Source: Candidatus Electrothrix communis (GTDB taxonomy: Bacteria; Desulfobacterota; Desulfobulbia; Desulfobulbales; Desulfobulbaceae). From it: 64,000 bases of DNA. The stretch is from NCBI GenBank assembly GCA_030644725.1, contig CP130629.1:3053501-3117500 (forward strand), in the 5' to 3' direction. The notes below the pieces were generated by a model. It saw only the letters and a list, made by a program, of their open reading frames with translations, was not told where the DNA came from and searched no databases. The translations under genes and the position numbers were made by a program. Within the stretch, counting starts at the first letter, position 1, and each line of letters starts with the position of its first letter. Below are positions 35,323 through 45,226 of this stretch, one piece after another.

Positions 35323-36507
35323 TTAAAGGCGACCATAAGGGCGGGCATCAGGATAAAGTGGGGCCTCAGCACAGAGCAGGAGAGCGGCCTCGCGCGGCGA
35401 AATATTATCCTGTTGACTGCGTTGCAGCATTGCCTTGACGATTTTTCGTGTTTTTTGGTCAACGTGGGCCAAAACATCCTCAGCAGTGGGCATGCTATCC
35501 GGTCCAAACAGCCCTTCCATAGACAGAGAACCGCCGCAACCGGCAACCATATCCGGGATCACCGGAATAGAACGTTTATGGAGGATCTGTTCCGCCTCTT
35601 CAGTGACGGCCAAGTTGGCACCGCTGGCAATAGCCTTTACCTGGATATGTTCTGCGGCCTCTTTATCAACAGCCTTTTCAATGGCTGCCGGCACAAAGAT
35701 ATCACAGGGAATATCATAGATCTTTGTATTGTCAGAATAGGCAGCCTTAGGATTCTCCGCCGTCGGAATAATTCCTTTTTCTCCGTCCTCCTGAGAGGCA
35801 AGCAGGGAGGGAATATCAAGGGGGGTACCGTTGATACTGAACAGGCTCTTCTCCCGATCAGCCAAGCCGACAATTCTTACCCCTGCCTGGTGGAGAATAT
35901 ACGCCGCCCCTGCTGCCAAGCCCCCGAATCCCTGAATCGCCACAGTCCCTTCCCGCGGAGGGATCCCAAGAAATTCTAAGGTCGCCAGACAGGAAGCAGC
36001 CACGCCCGCACCGGATCGTAACCTGCCCAGCGTTGCATGCCCACAGGGCGCGGCAAGCAGGGCTGTTCGTTGGGCAAAGGCCGTATCATCAAGCTGCTGG
36101 TTCCTTGCCACCGCGTTTTTGATAGAGGAAAGACCAAGGCGCTGACAAACCGCATCCAGTTCAGGCATGGTGGTATTCATATCCGGCCCCATAGAGTACC
36201 GTTCCTGCATATACGGTTTGATAGCCCGCATAAAACGAAACAAGGCCTCCTGTTTCCCCGGACTTGCGGGGTCATAGTCAATGCCGCTCTTGGCACCATC
36301 AGCCCGTATTCCGGCAATCCGCATCTTCAGTGTCATAGTGGCCGCAAGGCGCTGAACAGTTTCGCAGGTAAGTCCCTGCTGGACTCGGAGACCGCCAGCT
36401 GCAAGTCTATGGGTCATGGAATCAATAACCAGCCACCCCTTAAAGCCTTCGACAGGATCAGTATACTCGACAACAAGGTCTGACTCTACTCTCGTATTCG
36501 TGAACAT
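35323..36507 (-). CDS. Glu/Leu/Phe/Val dehydrogenase family protein
   Basis: 394-residue NAD(P)-dependent amino acid dehydrogenase relative. The N domain has HRLAAGGLRVQQG, MTLKMRIAGIRADGAKSGIDYDP with the catalytic Lys, and GPDMNTTMPELD. The Rossmann domain has VAIQGFGGLAAGAAYIL, DIFVPAAIEKAVD, and AIASGANLAVTEEA. It is shorter and more divergent than standard GdhA. It lies between the lyase and the JAMM-like gene. Substrate not determined by sequence. Confidence 0.8.
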   Translation of the reverse strand: MFTNTRVESDLVVEYTDPVEGFKGWLVIDSMTHRLAAGGLRVQQGLTCETVQRLAATMTLKMRIAGIRADGAKSGIDYDPASPGKQEALFRFMRAIKPYMQERYSMGPDMNTTMPELDAVCQRLGLSSIKNAVARNQQLDDTAFAQRTALLAAPCGHATLGRLRSGAGVAASCLATLEFLGIPPREGTVAIQGFGGLAAGAAYILHQAGVRIVGLADREKSLFSINGTPLDIPSLLASQEDGEKGIIPTAENPKAAYSDNTKIYDIPCDIFVPAAIEKAVDKEAAEHIQVKAIASGANLAVTEEAEQILHKRSIPVIPDMVAGCGGSLSMEGLFGPDSMPTAEDVLAHVDQKTRKIVKAMLQRSQQDNISPREAALLLCAEAPLYPDARPYGRL

Positions 36508-36530
36508 AACAAGGTATTGCTGGGAATAAA

Positions 36531-37082
36531 TTAAACGATGATGATCGGGGCTTCCTGATCAATTTTTCCTTCATAAAAGGCTCGCATGGAAGGCTTCTCA
36601 ATATCCACCATCGAAATGATAAAGGAGAACATCTTGCTGTCTTTAACCAAGAGGGTATCAAGGCGGGTCGGAGTATCACGGAGAGGATCGCCTTCCCAGG
36701 GAACCACATGGATGTGATAGGCTCCGAAAATGGAAAGGCCGTTTTTGTTGCAACGTTCGAGGCATTCTCTGAATTCTTGCGGATCGGTAATCCAGCCTCG
36801 TTTACCGAGCGGGGTGGTCGACGGAACAGCATGCTCTTCCATCATCTTATCCATAAAGCTCTTCAGGGGCTCCTGATTTCTGGCATTTTTCTTTACCGGA
36901 AGCACCGTGCGCACATGAAGCTCTCTTCCCGTCTGCACGCCAGCAAGGATACCAAAGGCTCTGTTCACCTTGCTCTCGTCGGGAAGAAAATCCCCTGCCA
37001 CCTTTCTCCGGCAATGCGCAACGATCTCCCCCCAAACTTTCTGAGGAAGGAGGATCCTGTCTATATCTTTTCTCCAACTCAT
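36531..37082 (-). CDS. JAMM/MPN-like metalloprotein (putative)
   Basis: 183 residues. GLSIFGAYHIHVVPWEGDP with HxH followed by DTPTRLDTLL is compatible with a JAMM zinc motif (HxH-x(n)-PSxxD), with an insertion and Thr in place of Ser. PLGKRGWITDPQEFRECLE and the C-terminal FYEGKIDQEAP fit proteins of this fold seen in bacteria. Role unknown; it starts 23 bases before the dehydrogenase gene and is probably cotranscribed. Confidence 0.5.
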   Translation of the reverse strand: MSWRKDIDRILLPQKVWGEIVAHCRRKVAGDFLPDESKVNRAFGILAGVQTGRELHVRTVLPVKKNARNQEPLKSFMDKMMEEHAVPSTTPLGKRGWITDPQEFRECLERCNKNGLSIFGAYHIHVVPWEGDPLRDTPTRLDTLLVKDSKMFSFIISMVDIEKPSMRAFYEGKIDQEAPIIIV

Positions 37083-37431
37083 AGATTCATTCTTGTATTA
37101 TCCATAAAAAAGCAAAGGCAAAACCAAGGTAGCGAAGAAGGCCTTTCCCCAGAAAATCATTTTTGTCCAGCAATCTCTCTTGTAACAGGCTTCAGCTGTT
37201 CAACAAGTTGAGATAAGAATACTCTTCAGAATTTTTTTTGGCAAGCCGCTTTGCAAAAAGGAGGCAATTACAGCCTACCCAACCGTCTCAAAAGACAAAA
37301 TTCACGACCAAGGAACAGGAACTTCCTTGCTGAGAAAAAAAGATACAACCTGCTTTTTCAGCTACCACAGAAGAGCAGTGCCACCTTATCTCCCTTCCCT
37401 CCCCCTATTCGCCATGAAGGGGGCAGCAACC
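37083..37431. other. Non-coding stretch between der and the JAMM-like gene
   Basis: No gene with family features. It should contain the promoter of the JAMM-dehydrogenase-lyase run on the minus strand. Confidence 0.5.
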
Positions 37432-38790
37432 CTAGCGTTTGGTTCGCCCGCTCCGTTCCCGGAAAAAAAGGCGTATCTGTATCCGATCCAGCCCCAGCCC
37501 TTCCCTAAACTGATTTTTAAGGTAGCGCTGATAGGAAAAATGGATCCCCTTAGGGAAATTGGCAATCACGACAAAGGAAGGTGGCGATGTGTCGATCTGG
37601 GCCGTGTAATAGAGCTTCAGCCTCCGGCCCTTGTACATAGGCGGTTCGTGATGGAGTATTGCCGATTCCAAAAGCCGATTCAAGGCTGAGGTCGTAAAAC
37701 GCTGATGGAACTGGCGATGCATCTTACCGATCTCCGGGAAGATCCTCTTGATGCCGTATCCTGTTTTGGCCGACACCCTGAAGACCGGGGCAAAGGGGAT
37801 GAAGTTGGTGGCCAAGCGCACCTCCTCCAGCAACCAATCCTGTTTCTTTTTATCGCCCTGAATCAGATCCCATTTATTAATGAGGATCAGCAAGGCCCGG
37901 CCATGATCCTGGGTATAGCCGATCACCTTGGTATCCTGTTCAGTGATACCCTCTTCCGCATCAATGAGTACCACTGCAATGTCACAGCGGGTTAGGGCCT
38001 TAAGGGCTTTGAGGATGGAGAACTTCTCCAGCTTGTCCGTGGTCTTACCCTTACGACGGATACCGGCTGTATCAATGAGCAGGTAATTATACTGATCACG
38101 ACTGAGCAGGGTGTCCACAGAATCACGGGTGGTACCGGATATCTCAGAAACCACCATCCGCTCCTGTCCCATGATTGCGTTGATCATGGAGGATTTGCCC
38201 ACATTGGGTCGACCAAAAAAGGCAAGGCGAGCAGTACCTTCGGGCAGTTCTGCTGGCCCCTCTGTTGCTCCCAACTTTTCAACCAAGTCCTCCATAAGGG
38301 TACGGAAACCATAGCCGTGATCTCCAGACAGAGCCCATAACTCGGGCACGCCCAGTTCCCAAAAAGGGGTCAGCAATTCGGTTTCAACCGCTGGGGAATC
38401 GATCTTATTGACCACGAAAAAGACCTCTTTATCCGTGCGCCGAAGCAGTTCCACAATCTCATAATCACCGGGCAGCACGCCCTGCCGACCGTCCAGAAGC
38501 AGCAGGATAACATCGGCCTCTTCCACGGCCTGCAAAGCCTGGGTACGGATATGATCACTGAACTGGTCGTGGTCCGGGCCGTCCGCCTCCTCGATACCTC
38601 CGGTATCCACCAGCATGAAGGCATGTTCCTCCCAAACCGCTTGGGCATAATGGCGGTCCCGGGTAACGCCGGGTGTGGGATCGACAATGGCGTCACGCCG
38701 TCGGGTGATTCGGTTAAACAGGGTGGATTTCCCCACATTGGGTCGTCCTATCAGGGCGACCAAGGGATAGGCGTTGCTCTTCACGATCAA
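37432..38790 (-). CDS. der: Ribosome biogenesis GTPase Der (EngA)
   Basis: Essential double GTPase for 50S assembly. The 452-residue product has two G domains, LIGRPNVGKSTLFNR and FFGRPNVGKSSMINA, with DTGGIEE, DTAGIRRKG, NKID and NKWD motifs, then a KH-like domain ending PIQIRLFFRERSGR. The start is TTG 38790 or GTG 38784; no ATG is available before an upstream stop. Confidence 0.97.
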   Translation of the reverse strand: MIVKSNAYPLVALIGRPNVGKSTLFNRITRRRDAIVDPTPGVTRDRHYAQAVWEEHAFMLVDTGGIEEADGPDHDQFSDHIRTQALQAVEEADVILLLLDGRQGVLPGDYEIVELLRRTDKEVFFVVNKIDSPAVETELLTPFWELGVPELWALSGDHGYGFRTLMEDLVEKLGATEGPAELPEGTARLAFFGRPNVGKSSMINAIMGQERMVVSEISGTTRDSVDTLLSRDQYNYLLIDTAGIRRKGKTTDKLEKFSILKALKALTRCDIAVVLIDAEEGITEQDTKVIGYTQDHGRALLILINKWDLIQGDKKKQDWLLEEVRLATNFIPFAPVFRVSAKTGYGIKRIFPEIGKMHRQFHQRFTTSALNRLLESAILHHEPPMYKGRRLKLYYTAQIDTSPPSFVVIANFPKGIHFSYQRYLKNQFREGLGLDRIQIRLFFRERSGRTKR

Positions 38791-39071
38791 TCTGCTTTGT
38801 CAGAGGTTAAAAAAGGCTTATCGGCTGCTGTTCCGCCAATGAAGTCGGCAGAGAACAGGACATCCGCCCGGATACCGCCCGGACGTTGCCGCAAGAATAC
38901 TCGTAGCAAGGGCGTTTGGCAAGTAGGGTTTTGGACTCCGCCAGTAGATGCAGGGGGATTATTAATTGAAAAAAGGCAGGATTTTTGCAAACGGGGGAGT
39001 TAAGCGAAACCTGTTGCAGCGGATCAGAAAATCAACAGCGTTGCGTAAAAAAACGCACCCGAGCGCAGGAG

Positions 39072-39554
39072 CTACTCTTGATGCTGACAGTTATGGCAAT
39101 CCTCTTCCGTGCATTCGTTTTTGCAGTAATACCCAAAGCCAGATTCCCAGCTGATCCCCCCTTTCGGGCATTTCTCCACATACTCGGCATATTTCACCAG
39201 GCGCTCCACAATGGCCTTGGGCACAGAATGCTCCATTTTACAGGCCGCCTCATCGGCTTCCTTCTCATCAACCCCGAGGACATTGACCAGAAATTGTTGC
39301 AGGGCCGTATGACGGCGAACAATATCCTCGGCAGCAGTATGCCCTTCTTCCGTCAGGGTGATCAGATCATAGGGGGCATAATTGACTAAGCCCATTGCCC
39401 GCAGGGTCCGCAGGGCTCCTGTGACAGAGGAGGCACGCACAGCAAGATAATCAGAGATATCCTTGGCACGAGCAGCCATCTTATCAGCGACAATATGATA
39501 GATCGCCTCTAAATAATCTTCCTGGCTGGCTGTGAGTTTGTTCTCAGAGGGCAT
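39072..39554 (-). CDS. DtxR/MntR-family metal-dependent regulator
   Basis: 160-residue metalloregulator. The winged helix (ASQEDYLEAIYHIVADKMAARAKDIS-DYLAVRASSVTGALR) is followed by the dimer/metal domain (HTAAEDIVRRHTALQQFL, KMEHSVPKAIVERL). The C-terminal tail has CPKGG and a Cys cluster CKNECTEEDCHNC, common in related bacteria and possibly an extra metal site. It likely responds to iron or manganese. No transporter gene is adjacent. Confidence 0.88.
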   Translation of the reverse strand: MPSENKLTASQEDYLEAIYHIVADKMAARAKDISDYLAVRASSVTGALRTLRAMGLVNYAPYDLITLTEEGHTAAEDIVRRHTALQQFLVNVLGVDEKEADEAACKMEHSVPKAIVERLVKYAEYVEKCPKGGISWESGFGYYCKNECTEEDCHNCQHQE

Positions 39555-39648
39555 AGATACGGTGTTTGTATGAACGATGAATTGATTAAAATCTACGGCA
39601 GATGGGCAAGAAAGTCAATCGTCTTTCCGGCAAGACGACAAGGCTGGT

Positions 39649-40293
39649 TCAGACCTTGATCTGTTTTCCCAAAAATCTTGGCCCGGTGTGCAGTAATTCC
39701 ACATCCAGCACACACATAACCCTGGACAACACCTCGCGCAGCCGGGTCCTCAACCCGCTGCGAAGCCCCACACCCAACGCATTATAACCGTACAGCTCTA
39801 TTCCATACGATCTAGCGATGTAGATAGCTCGCTCATTATGGAATTTCTGCGAGACAACAACGCCTTTTGTCCGACCAAAAACCTTTTTGAAACGGATGAT
39901 TGAGTCAAGGGTCCTGAAGCCCGCATAATCGCAGATGATATCCTCTTGGGGCACGCCTGCCTTCATCAAATCCTTCCTCATTGTTCGAGGCTCATTATAC
40001 TGCATGGTCTCGTTATCCCCGGAAACGATAATCTTCTTGCATCCGCCACTGTCGTACAGCCTCTTAGCCGCCTCTATCCTGTACTTATAGTAGAGATTCT
40101 TCCTGTTTCCAGGCAGATACTTAGAGGTCCCTAACAGGATAGCACAATACACCTGGGGTGTTGCATCAAGGCGATCAGAGGTGTAGCGCCCGTAACTGCT
40201 TATTACCAGATTAGGTAGAACTATGCCGATGGCGGCACCTGTCAGCAACAGACAGACAAAACAGCGTCCGCGTATTTTGACTTTTTTCTTCAT
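39649..40293 (-). CDS. sanA: SanA-like DUF218 membrane protein
   Basis: 214 residues with one N-terminal transmembrane segment (CFVCLLLTGAAIGIVLP) and a periplasmic DUF218 domain. LLGTSKYLPGNRKNLYYKYR, IVSGDNETMQYNEPRTMRKDL, DYAGFRTLDSIIR and the end GPRFLG closely match SanA of enterobacteria, linked to envelope barrier function and vancomycin resistance at high temperature. Length equals SanA. Confidence 0.9.
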   Translation of the reverse strand: MKKKVKIRGRCFVCLLLTGAAIGIVLPNLVISSYGRYTSDRLDATPQVYCAILLGTSKYLPGNRKNLYYKYRIEAAKRLYDSGGCKKIIVSGDNETMQYNEPRTMRKDLMKAGVPQEDIICDYAGFRTLDSIIRFKKVFGRTKGVVVSQKFHNERAIYIARSYGIELYGYNALGVGLRSGLRTRLREVLSRVMCVLDVELLHTGPRFLGKQIKV

Positions 40294-40955
40294 CGCATGA
40301 AGCGGAACATCAAAAAGGAACTTATGGTTCTATAAAATAAGAACAAGGACTCTCTGTCCTGGGAAAAAACCGAAGCCGCCATTCACGGCAACGTTCTTTT
40401 CCATCTTCAAATGGAGATGAAGGTACCATATTGTGCCTTTGCCCGCCAGGCTCTATCAATGTAAAAGCACCATGCCCGACAAGATTAAAATTCCCCTGCT
40501 CTACCTCTGTTAACAGCAGCTGTTTCTATCCTCTTTATGAGTCTATTGATTAAGTCGATTTCTACAAATAACTATACGTTATGCTGTCTGCTAGTGTCGC
40601 CGTTACCACCACATAGAGCATGAACCAGTTAAAGGTAATAAATCAACAGACTCAATTTATTATACCGACCACGCTATGTTCAGCTTTCGCTCTAATCGAT
40701 TCTCACAAGTTCATCACTTGAATCCGGAAATACACAAACCCAGAAAAATTGAAATTTAATGCGTTAAAATGAGAAGTTCTGAAAAATTCAAATTTCTTTA
40801 CAAATCCACCTTGATTATATATAAAAAAAGCCATAATATTGTTCATAAAAAACAAACACCTGGCGTTGCATAAAAAGTAAACACCAAAACAGCATCCTTT
40901 TAACAATGAAAAATCAGCCTATTACAACAACCAAAGAAAGATCAGCCATTCATCA
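40294..40955. other. 660-base stretch before the injection-system locus
   Basis: AT-rich, no supported gene. It separates the minus-strand housekeeping block from the plus-strand eCIS locus and presumably contains its promoter; no convincing -35/-10 pair was found. Confidence 0.5.
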
Positions 40956-43793
40956 ATGAACCTACTCCATATCCGTAGCGCAAGGTTATTCGCTCTTTTT
41001 TTCTTTCTCATATTCTCCAGTACCCTTCTACAGTGGGGGAATGCTATAGGCGATGTATCTCCTAAAACGACGACAAGTTGCCCTCCCCCTCAGATCTACC
41101 TGAGCAATGGTGTGGGAATAACCACCCAGCCTGGCAACCTCTCCCTTTCAAACACGTCCCGAAAAAAAATCATTCCTAAAGAAACATGGCCTCAAGACCT
41201 GTTGGATCCTACCTATCTCACACCCGATACTCTTACAATTGTATTTGAAGAAACCGGAATTGATATCAAACACAGCCTCACCAATCAATCCTTGACAGCG
41301 GTAGAAAAAAAATATCCGTTTATCACCGCGAAACAATACGAAGAATTATCATCAGAAAAAGACAAAAATTTCAAAGAGGGCGATCCAACATGGGTAAAAG
41401 TCGCTGGTGTACTGGCCCGTCTTGAACTTCTCCGACAGGGACTGACCAGCCGATACATTATCGAGGACAGCCTCCTTGCCAAGCTGGAGCAAGCCGAAAT
41501 ACCGCAATATATCCTAGCTGGTCTCGCAGAAAAAAAAGGGGCTGTCTATATTGACCTCTCTATGTTGAGAAAAGGCTTTCAACGACAGATCCAAGAAACA
41601 ATCCTCGCCTACAAACCGGAAGTCATGGAGCAAGCCAACTTCCTCAATATGGTCTATTTTCTTAATGAAAAGTCCTTCCTTATCCTGAAAGGAAAGGAAC
41701 TCCCTCCAGAACTGGTAGATAGCTTGGCTCCGCTTAACGATCAGTATTTCTTAAGCAAGTCGAAATTGAGCAGGGATGTACGTAAAATCCTCGCTCAATT
41801 TGCTGATACAGTAGAGCAGACTTGGCTGAAAAAAATCGTGGACATCGCAGAGCAGGAGGGGCGGCTTTATATGATTAAGGGACAAACCCTTCAGCAACTC
41901 CTCGTTAAGCTGCCGCCAAAACTCGCCAAAGATATCAAAAAAGAAAATCTCGAAGGATTTACAGCAGCTTCCCTTTGCACTCGGCTTGAGGAGAAACCGG
42001 CCCTTCTGCAGAATTACTTTCGCCAAAATCCTCACCTGATCCCATTGCTGGGATTACAGGTGATCACCCAGTACAATCCCACCTTGGACACGGCAACACA
42101 AATACAACAACACGGTGTGAGTTCCGTGGTCGTTGCGGCAGTAAAGAAAATTGAGGGGAATACATATACCAGCAAAGAATCCTATATCCGTGCTCTGCGT
42201 CTTGCTCTAGGGAAACTGGAGCAGCCTACTCCTCCTTGCCCCGCACCGACACCGACACCAAAACAGCCTGTTGTCTACACTCCCACAGAATGCTCGGTTG
42301 AGCCTGAGCTGGTTCCCTCAAAAATCGCTCAAGCTCTTTTCGATCTGGAGGAACAAAACGCTCCATATAAAACCACTCCTATTCAATTTTCCTCTGGAGA
42401 CTGTGGCTGTGTTACGGTTCAAAAAAATTCCACCTATGCCCTCTATCCCTACTGGACCGCTCAAGGAGAAAAACAGGAGATTGACTTTAGTAATATCTCT
42501 CGTCTCGCCTATTTTTATCTGGAACTGGATAAAAAGAATAAGATCACCGATCAGAGGCATTGGCTCGACGATAAAGAAAAAAATAAATTTATCACCTTGG
42601 CCCGACGTCATAAAACTAAAGTTGACTTAGTGCTTTATAAGGAGCAATGGTGTGGTCAACAAAACAGTTGCCCCTCAAGACGTGCCAATGAAGAGCTTGC
42701 TGACACCATTTCTGATCTTCTTAAGCCAACTCTCAATCATCTTAAGCCGTATGTAACCTTTGGGATAGCTCCGACACCGACTATGGGAGACGGTATTGTG
42801 ATTTATCTCACAGATCTTCCCCACGATTCATCCTGTTTTTTCTCCTTTATTAAAGTATTGCGGAAAAAATTACAAGCCCCGGTAAGAGACACCACCTTGG
42901 GAGCGAGGATTACTCATCTGTTCGGGAAGCCTCCCCAGAGAGTGCCTGAAAGAAAGCTTAGCCTCATGCTGCCGAATGATATAATCCCTCAAGAAGCATG
43001 GCCACAGGATCTTATCGATTTTTTTATAGAACTATCTCAAGAACCCACGCAATATTTTGATAATATCCTGGTGCTTATAGGGGACTCTCCTTTAGAGAAA
43101 GAAAAGAATCTTCGTAAAAGTATTGAAGGTCAGGTTGGTGATGAGCATGCCAGTATCAATAAAAAAATAATCCCTCTGTTCACAAATACCTGTGTTCAAG
43201 AACCAGATGACAAAAATATTGATCTGGCATTCAATTATGCTCAAGGAAACTTTGGAGGCATAGGCTTTATTCCTTTTTCGCTCCAATCCCCAAATCCCAC
43301 AAAGCCTGAACAAATAGACGAAGAAAAGAGCGTGGAAGACTCTTCTGCAAAAGAGGAGGGGGAAGAGGAAGGTAAAAAAGAACCAGCGACTGTCTGCAAC
43401 AATATCATCTCAGACCAGGCCATGAACACTTTTGCCACTGGTTGTCAGACTGAGCAAGTGGATATTGTCAGCAGGCTCATAAAAAGATATGTCCCTGGCC
43501 TTTGTAAATGGGCATGCCCTAACAGGATGTGGATCAGGCTTGCATGGGATTGCTTGCTCCTCTTTTTTGCGATCTATTCCATCTTGTCCTTTTTTTATCC
43601 GACCTTAGCAGAGTTTTATCAAAAAAACAGCTACCTCTTTGTAATTATTGCAGTTATCATGGCATTATTAATTTATATATCCTATGCCTGTGACCCTGAC
43701 TACAAAGAATATACTACTGATTTATTGATATATACACTGATTATTTTAGCAGTAGGGATCGCCTATTCGGCACGAAAAAGGGCTTATCCATGA
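40956..43793 (+). CDS. Exported membrane-anchored protein with degenerate GH18-like domain
   Basis: 945-residue protein opening the eCIS locus. A signal peptide at residues 10-30 is followed by a helical region (60-420), a Pro-rich linker (PTPPCPAPTPTPKQP), and a segment from residue 495, LYPYWTAQGEKQEIDFS-NISRLAYFYLELD, that reads like the first strands of a GH18 chitinase barrel. The place of the catalytic DxxDxDxE reads GDGIVIYLTDLP, so the acid Glu is missing and hydrolysis is doubtful. The motif IIPxExWPQDLxD occurs twice (near 71 and 685). An acidic EEEGKKE stretch and three transmembrane helices (about 855-940) close the protein. It may bind peptidoglycan or another glycan near the assembled particle; that is inference. 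Confidence 0.6.
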   Translation: MNLLHIRSARLFALFFFLIFSSTLLQWGNAIGDVSPKTTTSCPPPQIYLSNGVGITTQPGNLSLSNTSRKKIIPKETWPQDLLDPTYLTPDTLTIVFEETGIDIKHSLTNQSLTAVEKKYPFITAKQYEELSSEKDKNFKEGDPTWVKVAGVLARLELLRQGLTSRYIIEDSLLAKLEQAEIPQYILAGLAEKKGAVYIDLSMLRKGFQRQIQETILAYKPEVMEQANFLNMVYFLNEKSFLILKGKELPPELVDSLAPLNDQYFLSKSKLSRDVRKILAQFADTVEQTWLKKIVDIAEQEGRLYMIKGQTLQQLLVKLPPKLAKDIKKENLEGFTAASLCTRLEEKPALLQNYFRQNPHLIPLLGLQVITQYNPTLDTATQIQQHGVSSVVVAAVKKIEGNTYTSKESYIRALRLALGKLEQPTPPCPAPTPTPKQPVVYTPTECSVEPELVPSKIAQALFDLEEQNAPYKTTPIQFSSGDCGCVTVQKNSTYALYPYWTAQGEKQEIDFSNISRLAYFYLELDKKNKITDQRHWLDDKEKNKFITLARRHKTKVDLVLYKEQWCGQQNSCPSRRANEELADTISDLLKPTLNHLKPYVTFGIAPTPTMGDGIVIYLTDLPHDSSCFFSFIKVLRKKLQAPVRDTTLGARITHLFGKPPQRVPERKLSLMLPNDIIPQEAWPQDLIDFFIELSQEPTQYFDNILVLIGDSPLEKEKNLRKSIEGQVGDEHASINKKIIPLFTNTCVQEPDDKNIDLAFNYAQGNFGGIGFIPFSLQSPNPTKPEQIDEEKSVEDSSAKEEGEEEGKKEPATVCNNIISDQAMNTFATGCQTEQVDIVSRLIKRYVPGLCKWACPNRMWIRLAWDCLLLFFAIYSILSFFYPTLAEFYQKNSYLFVIIAVIMALLIYISYACDPDYKEYTTDLLIYTLIILAVGIAYSARKRAYP

Positions 43794-45226
43794 ACTCTCA
43801 TTCTATAGAGGAAAAAATGAGTGAAGATTGTCATTACAATATATTAACGCGTTATTCTGATGTATTAGAAAAAATGGGGCCGGACTCCACGGAACAGGAG
43901 ATACTTGATGCTCTAGCCGTCCGCGACGCTTTACAGACGACTTTGGCAGATAAGGAGGGAACAAAACATTTTGGAACCTTGCTCTCCGAGGCAAACGCAT
44001 TGGACCAAAGGTTACGAGGCTTGGGAGATCTGATCGCCGCCAAGCTTGACCTGCCCAGCTTGAGGATTGGACGGCGCCCGGACAAGGAAGCCTGGTGGTG
44101 GCAGTTTGAACCAGCAAAGATTGTCAGCAGATGGGATCGGTTTGACTGGCTCTGGAACAGCATTATGGCTGGAGCCTTGGCGCTTACCGCCAGCTTTATG
44201 ATGCAAATATTTCAAGCTCTGTCCGTTGGTGGATTAAGCTGGGGAGAAACCTTTGCCACTATTGCCCAAGGTGGTGGGCTGGCCTTGGTAGGTAGCGGTG
44301 CTCTGACAGATAGCGGTAATAAACGGGTGACTCAAATTCTCTCCAAGCTCGGCATTAAAGGGATATATATGGCCGAGACGCTCTGTGCCATTGCATTGAT
44401 CATGCTTGCAATTGTGTATACAACCCATAATAGGTTACCTGATTATTTTTATGAAAAAGGTGAAAAATATTATGAAAAAAGCGACCTTACAGATGCAGCT
44501 TTTAAATTTCAACAAGGTTTACAGATAGCACCTGACAACAGCAAGTTCAACCTGGAACTTGGTAGAGTATATGAATCCATGGGAAATCTGGATGCAGCCT
44601 TGGCCCAGTACAAAATCGCCGCTGAAACCGGCGATCCTGATGGGTTGAATAATCTCGGTCGGGTTCTGCTTTTTTGGGTAGACCCGCTTCTGCAAAAGCG
44701 AAAACTTGTCTTGGCGGAATCCTACCTTCGAATGGCCTTACAAAGAGCAAAAACAGATGAGTTCAAAAAAATGAGCGCTGTGAACAAAGACCACGACCTG
44801 CCGGAGCTCTTATATCAAACTCATCGGAATCTCGGCTGGGCTTTATTAGAGCAGAAAAAATACAAAAAGGCCGAACCCTACCTGCGTCATGCGGTAGAGT
44901 GGGATAAAAAAATTACCCGTGACCAGATCGGTGGCGGTATGGGCTATTGCCTGCTCAGCGAAACATACCGACACATGGGACAACCAACACTAGCAGATGA
45001 AAATTGGCAGGAATGCCTGACAAAGGCCCGACCTGAGACTGTGTTTGAGTATAAATGGTTTATGGATATTCAACAAGGCAATGCGGCTGATCGTATCTTC
45101 ACAAGCTCAATCGTCGGAGGAGTGACCGAGGACGAATTTAAAAAATTTCTGACCAGCAAACCAGCGGCTCCCCAAAAAAGAGCCGCATCGGACGAAGTGC
45201 CTGAAACTAAGGAAGAAAAAAAATGA
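43790..45226 (+). CDS. Membrane TPR-repeat protein of the eCIS locus
   Basis: 478 residues, start overlapping the previous stop (ATGA). Two or three hydrophobic segments lie at about residues 123-150, 155-175 and 190-210. TPR-like repeats follow from residue 220 (AAFKFQQGLQIAPDNSKFNLELGRVYESMGNLDAALAQY) to about 420. The soluble TPR part could dock injection-system particles or chaperone their parts. No exact family recognised. Confidence 0.7.
   Translation: MNSHSIEEKMSEDCHYNILTRYSDVLEKMGPDSTEQEILDALAVRDALQTTLADKEGTKHFGTLLSEANALDQRLRGLGDLIAAKLDLPSLRIGRRPDKEAWWWQFEPAKIVSRWDRFDWLWNSIMAGALALTASFMMQIFQALSVGGLSWGETFATIAQGGGLALVGSGALTDSGNKRVTQILSKLGIKGIYMAETLCAIALIMLAIVYTTHNRLPDYFYEKGEKYYEKSDLTDAAFKFQQGLQIAPDNSKFNLELGRVYESMGNLDAALAQYKIAAETGDPDGLNNLGRVLLFWVDPLLQKRKLVLAESYLRMALQRAKTDEFKKMSAVNKDHDLPELLYQTHRNLGWALLEQKKYKKAEPYLRHAVEWDKKITRDQIGGGMGYCLLSETYRHMGQPTLADENWQECLTKARPETVFEYKWFMDIQQGNAADRIFTSSIVGGVTEDEFKKFLTSKPAAPQKRAASDEVPETKEEKK

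Noticed and set aside
40703-40906. 67-codon minus-strand frame upstream of the eCIS locus
   Set aside because: AT-rich, Phe-rich random composition with no ribosome site.
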